Positions 5,787 to 17,228 of a stretch of DNA of 38,039 bases are shown here, piece by piece. Numbering within the stretch: the first letter of the stretch is position 1; every line of letters starts with the position of its first letter. The position numbers were made by a program, and so were the translations under genes. A model generated the notes under the pieces. That model saw only the letters and a program-made list of their open reading frames with translations. It was not told where the DNA came from and made no database searches. The DNA lies in the NCBI GenBank assembly GCA_015491905.1, contig WGGC01000004.1:1-38039 (forward strand), read 5' to 3'. Source of the DNA: Bacteroidales bacterium. GTDB lineage: Bacteria > Bacteroidota > Bacteroidia > Bacteroidales > F082.

Positions 5787-8648
5787 TTATAATTTGAAAA
5801 TCATACGGCCAAAAATAAACCTTCCGCCAATACCAAATTGCAAGGCGGCTCTTGGATAAATAAACCTGCCGGAACTTGTATTTGCAGCAATATTTTTGTC
5901 AGGATAAATATCGAATAAATTATTTGCTCCTATTGTGATTTCAAGCGATTTTGACATCTTGTAACCTATGGATAAGTCTGTAATAATTTTTGCTCCATAC
6001 ACTTGCATGTTTGCAGGTGTATTAGTTGGATTGGTAACTTTCCCAAAATAAACATTTCGCAAGAAAAATACCATTTTATTGTAGGTTAAAGTGTTAGATA
6101 AATTGATTTTTGTATGAGGCACGGCGTCTTCTAAAAAAATCCTGGACCTTTGGTCAAAATAAGTACTTGCCTGGCCAGATTGTTCAAGAATTTTAGATGC
6201 ATGAATACTACCAATTTGTTTGGTTCTGGAAAATGTTGCGGTCAGGCTGTTTTTTAAATGCATGTCAGGACTCAGATCTAAATTATTTTCCAAAACTATA
6301 TCAATACCTTCAGACCTTGTGTCAATTGCATTTGCAAAGAATGCAGCTCTGGTGGCATTAGCAGCACGAAACAGACTTACCAGTTGAGGTGTTGTTGCTT
6401 TAAAGGTTCCTGTTAAAACAATACGGTTCTGAATCCATACCATATAACCATCAACAGTTATTTTTAATGCAAGTTGAGGAACTTTTCCTGTAAAACCGAC
6501 ACTAAAAGCTTGTGATGTCTCTTGTTTTAATTTTGGAATCCCCAAAGCTTTAGCAACCTTACTGTCATTTGCAAACAAACCGACTTCATAAGGAATACCA
6601 TCTACAAATAAAGTGGATGTTGAATTAAAATAGATTTGTTGTAAAGACGGAGCTCTAAACCCTGTGTTTACAGAAGCTCTTAAATTTAAATTTTGACTTG
6701 CTTTTAACCTTGTAGCAATTTTCCAGTTAAATGTGGAACCAAAATCACTATAATTTTCAAATCGTGCAGCAACATCAACAAGTAAGGATTTAGAAAAATT
6801 AGTTTCAACATCTGCATATGCCGCAACGCTGCTTCTATATTTATTAACTTCGTTCCCTGGTCTGAACCCCGGAAATACTTGTGCTCCACCTGGTCTGGGA
6901 CTACCAAAAAAATCAGTTGGTATTACCTGCCATGGTCGTGTTACTACTTGTAATGCAGTGTCATATGTTGCATAAGAAGCTACTTCTCCGGCATATATTT
7001 GATAGTTCTCTAATCTAAATTCTCCACCATAAGCAACGCTTACACCAGACAATATATTACCAAACTGTTTGTCAATATCAAGGTTAGTAGTGTTTTGCAT
7101 AAAGCTAAAACCACCTGAATTGAAGGATGTTTTAGAGGCACTTTGCATAGATGCATTTAAAGAATGTGCTACTGTATAAAACATAGAGTTCTTACCCCAT
7201 GTATTACTGAAATCAATATTCCAGCCATTGGCTAATCCTTTAATACCAAATGTTAATGAATTGTCTTTAATATCAGTTTGAATTTGAGGTAAAAAACCAT
7301 TAATATAAATAGGAGTATAAGTACGGTTTTGATAGGGGAGGCGGTAAAACCCTGCTGCATCACCTTTTCTGTAGTTTGAGCCTCCATATGCGTAAAAAGA
7401 AGTTCCATTCCTATCAACAGGAACAGCCATATTAAAAAATATTTTTCCTCCTCTAAGTGCCGACTGTCCAACACGCATGGCAAAATCTCTACGTGTTAGT
7501 CCTCTTTCTAATAATTCTGCATTGGTAACATCTCCCTTTAAAAGGTTTTGTAATTGTGCTTTTGTCGTTGCTGCAGCTATTTGAGCTTTTGTTGCCGCAT
7601 CAAAAACACTGGATTGCTGTGCATAATATCTGATCTGATCAAGTGTTAAATGTGCAATGTCAACACCGGCTTTATGTGCATTCCATTCTACAGCATTATA
7701 GCCGTTGAATATTTTACCATAATAGTCTCCCATTCTGCTAAAATAATTTCGATAGTTAAATTCTCCGGTCATATTAATAAAACCACCTCTTTTACCTAAA
7801 GCGATACCATAATTAACACTTACATTAGTCATTGGACCATCAACACCACCGGTAAGGTAATTGGCATTTTTAGTAAAATGAGCCCCTGAAGTTACATTAA
7901 CAGCAAGTTTGCCGGTTGATTTTGAAAGAATAATGTTTATTACTCCTGCAATGGCATCAGAACCATATTGTGCAGATGCTCCATCTCTTAATATTTGTAT
8001 GTTAGAAATAGCTGCTGCAGGAATTGTATTCATATCAGTACCAACATTTCCTCGTCCAAATGTTCCATTTACATTTATTAAAGAAGAAGGATGCCTTCTC
8101 TTTCCATCAATTAATACAAGAACCTGGTCAGGACCTAAACCACGTAAAGATGCCGGATCCACTTCATCTGTACCATCAGAAATAGTCTGGGTATTTGAGG
8201 TGAAAGAAGGAGCAGCATAATTTAACATTTGGTTAAGTGAAACTTGCGGGGTAACACTTTGAATTGACTTAATGTTTATGATATCAACCGGTACCGGTGT
8301 CTCAATTGCTGTTCTACCTGCAAAACGAGTTCCGGTAACAACAACTTCATTCAGCGCAACACCAGATTTAAGAACTATATCAATTGTATGAGCATCACCA
8401 ACTTTAACAGTTTGAGTGTTAAAACCAATATATGAAAACTGTAAAGTTTCACCTTTGGAAGCACGGATGCTGTATTTACCTTCAGTATTTGTTGTGGTAC
8501 CTCTGGTAGTACCTTTAACTAAAACACTTACGCCTGGTAATGGTTGCCCTTTATCATCTTTAACAACTCCGTTAATCTGAAATGTTTGGGCAAAAACACT
8601 TCCGGCAAAAAGAGCTAAAATTACAAATAAATAAAGTTTTCTTTTCAT
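5787..8648 (-). CDS. TonB-dependent outer membrane receptor with carboxypeptidase-regulatory-like domain
   Basis: This 953-residue outer-membrane active transporter starts with a signal peptide (residues 1-20, cleavage near VFAQ). A CarboxypepD_reg-like domain follows (about 22-105: INGVVKDDKGQPLPGVSV and GTTRGTTTNTEGKYSI). Next come the linker ALNEVVVTGTR, a plug domain (about 125-240, with LRGLGPDQVLVLIDGKRRH and LRDGASAQYGSDAIAGVINI) and a beta-barrel to the C terminus. No SusD-like lipoprotein is adjacent, so it is not a standard SusCD glycan pair. Metal-chelate, vitamin or peptide ligands are possible and the substrate is unknown. It is monocistronic, with a consensus promoter (8811-8781) giving a leader of about 125 nt and a terminator at 5731-5766. 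Confidence 0.93.
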   Translation of the reverse strand: MKRKLYLFVILALFAGSVFAQTFQINGVVKDDKGQPLPGVSVLVKGTTRGTTTNTEGKYSIRASKGETLQFSYIGFNTQTVKVGDAHTIDIVLKSGVALNEVVVTGTRFAGRTAIETPVPVDIINIKSIQSVTPQVSLNQMLNYAAPSFTSNTQTISDGTDEVDPASLRGLGPDQVLVLIDGKRRHPSSLINVNGTFGRGNVGTDMNTIPAAAISNIQILRDGASAQYGSDAIAGVINIILSKSTGKLAVNVTSGAHFTKNANYLTGGVDGPMTNVSVNYGIALGKRGGFINMTGEFNYRNYFSRMGDYYGKIFNGYNAVEWNAHKAGVDIAHLTLDQIRYYAQQSSVFDAATKAQIAAATTKAQLQNLLKGDVTNAELLERGLTRRDFAMRVGQSALRGGKIFFNMAVPVDRNGTSFYAYGGSNYRKGDAAGFYRLPYQNRTYTPIYINGFLPQIQTDIKDNSLTFGIKGLANGWNIDFSNTWGKNSMFYTVAHSLNASMQSASKTSFNSGGFSFMQNTTNLDIDKQFGNILSGVSVAYGGEFRLENYQIYAGEVASYATYDTALQVVTRPWQVIPTDFFGSPRPGGAQVFPGFRPGNEVNKYRSSVAAYADVETNFSKSLLVDVAARFENYSDFGSTFNWKIATRLKASQNLNLRASVNTGFRAPSLQQIYFNSTSTLFVDGIPYEVGLFANDSKVAKALGIPKLKQETSQAFSVGFTGKVPQLALKITVDGYMVWIQNRIVLTGTFKATTPQLVSLFRAANATRAAFFANAIDTRSEGIDIVLENNLDLSPDMHLKNSLTATFSRTKQIGSIHASKILEQSGQASTYFDQRSRIFLEDAVPHTKINLSNTLTYNKMVFFLRNVYFGKVTNPTNTPANMQVYGAKIITDLSIGYKMSKSLEITIGANNLFDIYPDKNIAANTSSGRFIYPRAALQFGIGGRFIFGRMIFKL

Positions 8649-8780
8649 AACGCATAAAAATTTAGTGAATAATAAAATAAAAATTAAAAAAAAGTATAAA
8701 GAACTCTATTTTTTGAAAAACTGTAATTTTGTGATAAATATGACTGTTGTTTCAATTAGTAATTTTCCTTCAAGTCTATT

Positions 8781-8811
8781 CAAATATAAAAAAATATTGT
8801 ATTAGTTCAAA
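8781..8811 (-). promoter_or_regulatory. consensus Bacteroidota promoter for the TonB receptor
   Basis: On the minus strand TTTG (8811-8808) is followed after exactly 19 nt by TATATTTG (8788-8781), matching the -33/-7 consensus TTTG-N19-TAnnTTTG. Transcription would start near 8773, giving a leader of about 125 nt. Confidence 0.75.
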
Positions 8812-9379
8812 TCAATTGTCTGTGATTCAATAATATCAAAGTAGATTTTGAATAGATGCTTACTATTTTAAAAGTTTTTTGAATGATTGTGAAAGATTCA
8901 CTATTTCAAGGAATGAAGTTATATTGAAATTTTATATTATGGATGAAATTTTAAAATAAAAAAAATAAAAAAAATTATTATAGGCTTTAAATTGTGGTGA
9001 TAATTATGGGTGCTTGTTAATTTCAGACTTACGTATGCCTATTTATTTTTAAAAAAATAGCATATTATAATTTAATATATTAATATATGTTAAAATTAGA
9101 ATTTATTTTTTTTTCTTTTAAATTAATAATAGCTTGATTTTCAAACTAAAAAGGTTTTTTAGAATTTGTAATAAGAACTTTTTTTTCTCGTTTTTTTATA
9201 ATGGATAAATAAAATTTAATCTATGACTATTTAAAGGTTTGTATTATTATTTAATTTGACTGTTATTATTATAATACTACCTAAATATCAGTAACTTGAT
9301 TGTAATAGTTATAATAGTAAAAAAGTACCTAATTAGGAGAAAAATAAAAACAATTTTTTATAAAAATGGCTATAAAAAC

Positions 9380-9398
9380 TTAAAATATACTATTTTAA
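9380..9398 (-). terminator. possible weak terminator after rpe
   Basis: TTAAAATA (9380-9387) and TATTTTAA (9391-9398) form an 8-bp GC-free stem. On the minus strand it is followed by G and TTTTT. The stem has no GC pairs, so this is tentative. Confidence 0.3.
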
Positions 9399-9421
9399 AA
9401 CTGAAAGAAAAGTAAAAATAT

Positions 9422-10093
9422 TTAGTATATATTTTTTATTTGATCTTTTAATTTTTTAAACGCTTTAACTATAGGATGTTTAGTGGAAAAGATAGAGCTT
9501 CCGGCTACCAATACATTGGCTCCGTGTTCAATAATCTGTAAAATATTATCTTCATTTACACCTCCGTCAACTTCAAGTAAAATTTCTTTTCCTGTAAGTT
9601 CTAACATTTCTTTTGCTTTAGATAACTTATATAATCCATGAGGAATAAATTTTTGTCCTCCGAAACCTGGATTAACAGTCATTATTAATAACAAGTCAAT
9701 ATCATATAATACATTTTCAATAGTTGTCAGTGATGTTGCCGGATTTAGGGCCACACCTGCTTTTACCCCTAACTGATGAATTTGTTGGAGTGTTCTGTGT
9801 AAGTGAATGCAGGTTTCTTGATGAACTGTAATAATTGAAGCTCCTGCTTTAGCATATTTTTCTATTGATAGTTCAGGATTTTCAATCATCAAATGAACAT
9901 CAAGAGGTAAAGATGTTATTTTTTTTAATGAAGAAACGATATTAGGACCAAAGGTTAAGTTAGGCACAAAATGCCCATCCATTACATCAACATGAATATA
10001 GTCAGCCCCACTTTCTTCAACAATACGAACTTGTTCTTTTAAATTAATCAGATCTGCTGAGAGAATGGATGGGGCTATTTTTATATTTTTCAT
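9422..10093 (-). CDS. rpe: ribulose-phosphate 3-epimerase
   Basis: This enzyme interconverts ribulose-5-phosphate and xylulose-5-phosphate in the pentose phosphate pathway. It is a metal-dependent TIM barrel. Motifs seen are IAPSILSAD, HVDVMDGHFVPNLTFGP (metal-binding His and Asp), DVHLMIENPE, VNPGFGGQKF (flexible loop) and LEVDGGVN. The reading frame is open up to a GTG at 10147, but the ATG at 10093 (MKNIKIAPS) gives 223 residues, the family's normal length, so that start is chosen. The next upstream gene on the strand is tkt, which uses the product. They are separated by 275 bp containing a long inverted repeat. Confidence 0.95.
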   Translation of the reverse strand: MKNIKIAPSILSADLINLKEQVRIVEESGADYIHVDVMDGHFVPNLTFGPNIVSSLKKITSLPLDVHLMIENPELSIEKYAKAGASIITVHQETCIHLHRTLQQIHQLGVKAGVALNPATSLTTIENVLYDIDLLLIMTVNPGFGGQKFIPHGLYKLSKAKEMLELTGKEILLEVDGGVNEDNILQIIEHGANVLVAGSSIFSTKHPIVKAFKKLKDQIKNIY

Positions 10094-10169
10094 GTATTTA
10101 AAATTTTTTATTATATTGATAATGAGGAAAATAGAAATTTCCTTCACTCATGGAACCGTTTTACTCTCC

Positions 10170-10256
10170 CATGAATTTTTTTAATCATTTTCCTTGCCCT
10201 GTGAAATAGCAAAAATTTCAAAGGGTGAATGTAATTTATGATTAACAAAATTCATG
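10170..10256. repeat. 87-bp imperfect inverted repeat between rpe and tkt
   Basis: The outer arms CATGAATTTT (10170-10179) and AAAATTCATG (10247-10256) pair perfectly. After one mismatch a further 8 bp pair (10181-10188 with 10238-10245). After an internal loop come TGCCCT against AGGGTG-like pairing and TGAAAT/ATTTCA (10202-10207 with 10215-10220), around a 7-nt loop. It lies in the tkt 3' region and upstream of rpe. There is no T tract, so it is not a classical terminator. It may be a structured leader or a relic of a small mobile palindrome. Confidence 0.6.
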
Positions 10257-10368
10257 ATTGTTTCATCTGTTTATAATTTTATATTTCATTGGCCACATAG
10301 AGTTTATCATGAATTGATAATTAATATATGATTTAATAATTATTTATTTGTTAACGATTCATATTAAC

Positions 10369-12351
10369 TTAATCAGGTAATTTATCAAGAATTTCTTTAG
10401 ACAAATTTTCAGGGGTAAAACCAAATACTTTTTCTAGTTCTCCTGCCGGTGCAGATTCTCCAAAATGATTCAATCCAAAACTCCAGCCTTGTGCTATATA
10501 TTTTCCCCATCCAAAAGTGCTTGCAGCTTCAATGCTAATCCTATACTTTGCTTCCGGAGGTAAAACTTTACTTTTATATTCTTCCGGTTGTGCGTCAAAT
10601 AATTCCATTGAAGGCATGCTTACAACTCTTACCTTTTTATTTTTCAATAAATGGGCGGTTTTTAATGCAAGGTGAACTTCCGATCCTGATGCAATTAATA
10701 ATATTTCTGGGGTTTCATATTCATTACCATAAATAATGTAAGCGCCTCTTTTAACTTTATTATAGATGTCTTTAGTTTTTAGAACAGGTAATGCTTGACG
10801 AGTTAAAGCTAAAGCCACCGGTTTATCTTTAATTTCAAAAGATAATTTTATAGCCATTGCGGTTTCATTTGCATCCGCCGGTCTAATAACAACCATATTA
10901 GGAATAGCTCTTAACCCGGCTAATTGCTCAACGGGCTGGTGAGTTGGCCCATCTTCTCCAACATAAAAAGAATCATGGGTATAAACATATAAAACAGGTA
11001 AATGCTGCAAAGCAGAAAGTCGCATAGCGGCTTTGGCATAATCAGAAAAGACAAGAAAAGTTGCTCCAAAAGGTTTAAATGCCCCATGAAGAGCAATTCC
11101 GTTTAGGATAGTTGCCATTGGAAATTCCCTTACGGCAAATGCGATATTTCTTCCTTTTCTATGGTCTTTAGTAAAATCGCCAACTAAGTCTGCATAGGCT
11201 TTTGTTTGGTTTGATGGTTCTAAATCGGCGGAACCTCCAATAATTTTTTGTGACTGCTCAGCAAATGAAGCTAATATTTTACCAAAAGCCGCCCTGGTAG
11301 CAATTTTTTCAACTGATCTAAAATCAGGAGTATTTAATTTGCCTGCTATATGGTTATCTTCAAAAAATGATTCCCATTTTGCTGGAAATGTATCACTGGT
11401 TTTAATTTTTTTATCAAAATTGTTTTGCCAACGTTTACATTTCTTTTGCATTTCCTCTCTATGTTCATTAAAATATGAATATACACTATCTGGAACATAA
11501 AAGGATTTATCCTTGGGAAGGCCAAATTTTTCTTTTGTAGCAGCAATTTCCTCATCAGAAAGAGGTGCTCCATGTGTATGATAATCTCCTTCTACATGAG
11601 CAGCTCCTTTAGCCATCGTTGTATGACCAATAATTATTGTAGGTTTGTTTTTTTCTTCTCTGGCTTGGTTTAATGCCAAAGTAATTTGAACATGGTCATT
11701 TCCATTAATTTCAAGAACTTGCCAGTTAAATCCCTGAAAAACTTTTTCAATATCTGTTTCATCAGCTCTTGAAGTATTTCCAGAAATTTGGGCATTATTT
11801 TTATCATAAAAAACAATTAATTTTCCCAGACCTAAATGTCCGGCTGTAGCAGCTGCACCCAATGCAACCGGCTCCTGGAAGTCACCGTCTCCGGCCAAAA
11901 CATATGTATAATGATCAATAATTTCTTTACTTAATCTGGCACTTAAAGCTGCCTCTGAAATAGCCATTCCTACACCCATGCCGACTCCTTGTCCCAAAGG
12001 GCCGGTAGAAGCATCTACACCATCAGTAAGCCCATATTCAGGATGTCCGGGTGTTTTACTGTTAAGTTGGCGGAATTGTTTTAATTCCTCCATAGATAAT
12101 CGCCCTTGAAGATGGAGTAGAGCATACAAAAGCATACTTTCATGGCCCGCAGATAAAACAAATCGATCTCTGTTAATCCATTGAGGATTATCAGGGTTAT
12201 AATTAAGATAATATCTGAAAAGAATATACGCCATATCTGTTGAAGACATTGCACCTCCGGGATGACCGGAGTTTGCCTTACTTACACCATCCATTATTAA
12301 ACTTCTTATAACGGCTGTGGATTTTTTATCTAATTCTGAGGAAAGGTTCAT
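10369..12351 (-). CDS. tkt: transketolase
   Basis: This thiamine-diphosphate enzyme moves two-carbon units between sugar phosphates in the non-oxidative pentose phosphate pathway. It is a full-length single chain. The N-terminal domain has NSGHPGGAMSS, GPLGQGVGMGVGMA and the ThDP motif beginning GDGDFQEP and ending near DKNNAQISG. The pyrimidine-binding domain has HDSFYVGEDGPTHQPVEQL. The C-terminal domain has ASGSEVHLAL. The frame extends to a TTG at 12384, but that codon overlaps the -7 box (12389-12382), so the ATG at 12351 (MNLSSELDKK, 660 residues) is taken as the start. It is divergent from the SDR gene. Confidence 0.95.
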   Translation of the reverse strand: MNLSSELDKKSTAVIRSLIMDGVSKANSGHPGGAMSSTDMAYILFRYYLNYNPDNPQWINRDRFVLSAGHESMLLYALLHLQGRLSMEELKQFRQLNSKTPGHPEYGLTDGVDASTGPLGQGVGMGVGMAISEAALSARLSKEIIDHYTYVLAGDGDFQEPVALGAAATAGHLGLGKLIVFYDKNNAQISGNTSRADETDIEKVFQGFNWQVLEINGNDHVQITLALNQAREEKNKPTIIIGHTTMAKGAAHVEGDYHTHGAPLSDEEIAATKEKFGLPKDKSFYVPDSVYSYFNEHREEMQKKCKRWQNNFDKKIKTSDTFPAKWESFFEDNHIAGKLNTPDFRSVEKIATRAAFGKILASFAEQSQKIIGGSADLEPSNQTKAYADLVGDFTKDHRKGRNIAFAVREFPMATILNGIALHGAFKPFGATFLVFSDYAKAAMRLSALQHLPVLYVYTHDSFYVGEDGPTHQPVEQLAGLRAIPNMVVIRPADANETAMAIKLSFEIKDKPVALALTRQALPVLKTKDIYNKVKRGAYIIYGNEYETPEILLIASGSEVHLALKTAHLLKNKKVRVVSMPSMELFDAQPEEYKSKVLPPEAKYRISIEAASTFGWGKYIAQGWSFGLNHFGESAPAGELEKVFGFTPENLSKEILDKLPD

Positions 12352-12381
12352 TAATTTTTTGTTTAGTGTATATAATAGATG

Positions 12382-12389
12382 CAAAAGTA
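12382..12389 (-). promoter_or_regulatory. -7 box for tkt
   Basis: The minus strand reads TACTTTTG, 31 nt before the ATG at 12351. It makes the upstream TTG at 12384 an unlikely start. No -33 TTG at 19 nt was seen. Confidence 0.45.
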
Positions 12390-12445
12390 AACACTTTTTA
12401 TAAAATTTTATACTTAAAAATAGTATATTGAAAAAAGAATTTAGT

Positions 12446-12453
12446 TAATTTTG
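12446..12453 (+). promoter_or_regulatory. -7 box for the short-chain dehydrogenase
   Basis: TAATTTTG lies 16 nt before the ATG at 12469, with a TTG (12428-12430) at a short 15-nt spacing. It overlaps the alternative TTG start at 12451, favouring the ATG. Confidence 0.4.
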
Positions 12454-12468
12454 AGAAAAGTTAAGAAA

Positions 12469-16606
<4,138 letters not shown>

Positions 16607-16617
16607 TCTATAATAAT

Positions 16618-17118
16618 TTATGGTGTAAAATATTCAAAGTTATTTCCTGTTGAAGTTAAAAATTTAATAAAATCATCATGTGTTAAAACAAGACTGGCGG
16701 TATTATCATTTGGATGAAAACTTACAAACTCTGCATTTTGTAATTGTTTGTCAATAAATATTTTAACATGTTTATCTATGTCGTTTAATAATCCAAAAGG
16801 AGAAACAGAACCCGGTTTTACTCCTAAATACTTCTCCAGCCTTTTTTCTGACGCAAAGCTCAATTTACCTTGTTTTAAAGTTTTTTCCAACTTGTGGATA
16901 TTAAAAGGTGTAGTATCTTTAATGATTACAAGATAATGTTGTTTACCTTTATGATTTCTGAAAAATAGATTTTTGAAATGCATAGCATCTATATCTTTCC
17001 AATAATCTTGTGCAATATCAATAGTATCAAGGGGAGGATGCTCATAAATACGGAAATGGATTCCCATTTCTTCTAATTTCTTCAATACATGTTTTCTGTT
17101 TTCTTCCCTGTTCCGCAT
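16618..17118 (-). CDS. prolyl-tRNA editing protein (YbaK/ProX family, ProXp-ala-like)
   Basis: This is a free-standing trans-editing deacylase that hydrolyses mischarged Ala-tRNA(Pro), related to the INS domain of prolyl-tRNA synthetase. The 166 residues contain the catalytic-lysine region MHFKNLFFRN (K49), GVKPGSVSPFGLLND (the family's G-x-x-SPFGL-x-N motif) and FHPNDNTASLVL. The pattern fits ProXp-ala better than the Cys-specific YbaK group, but the specificity call is inference. It is the first gene of the proX-arcA-ligA operon. A TATTTTTG -7 box lies 17-25 nt upstream of the ATG. Confidence 0.87.
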   Translation of the reverse strand: MRNREENRKHVLKKLEEMGIHFRIYEHPPLDTIDIAQDYWKDIDAMHFKNLFFRNHKGKQHYLVIIKDTTPFNIHKLEKTLKQGKLSFASEKRLEKYLGVKPGSVSPFGLLNDIDKHVKIFIDKQLQNAEFVSFHPNDNTASLVLTHDDFIKFLTSTGNNFEYFTP

Positions 17119-17135
17119 AAATTGAGATTTATACG

Positions 17136-17143
17136 CAAAAATA
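17136..17143 (-). promoter_or_regulatory. -7 box for the proX-arcA-ligA operon
   Basis: The minus strand reads TATTTTTG, 18 nt before the ATG at 17118. The -33 element is not recognisable. Confidence 0.4.
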
Positions 17144-17228
17144 GGAATTTTTATCGGTAAGAAATATTACTTTCTTAATAAATAACCATGTTACAATTAT
17201 AAAACTAAATAAGTATTGGTTTTATATA

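Larger units (their letters stand above)
8649..9421. other. 770-bp AT-rich intergenic region
   Basis: This spacer lies between the TonB receptor start and the rpe stop, both on the minus strand. The first 165 bases hold the receptor leader and promoter. The remaining 600 or so bases are very AT-rich with long A and T runs. I found no ORF with a coding look, no tRNA and no riboswitch core. A GC-free hairpin at its right edge may end rpe transcription. Confidence 0.6.

Noticed and set aside
7909-8220. 103-aa plus-strand ORF
   Set aside because: Antisense to the conserved plug domain of the TonB receptor.
5787-8648. SusC-type glycan transporter call
   Set aside because: No SusD-like gene is adjacent on either side, and the plug motif set fits a general TonB receptor, so a SusCD label is not supported.
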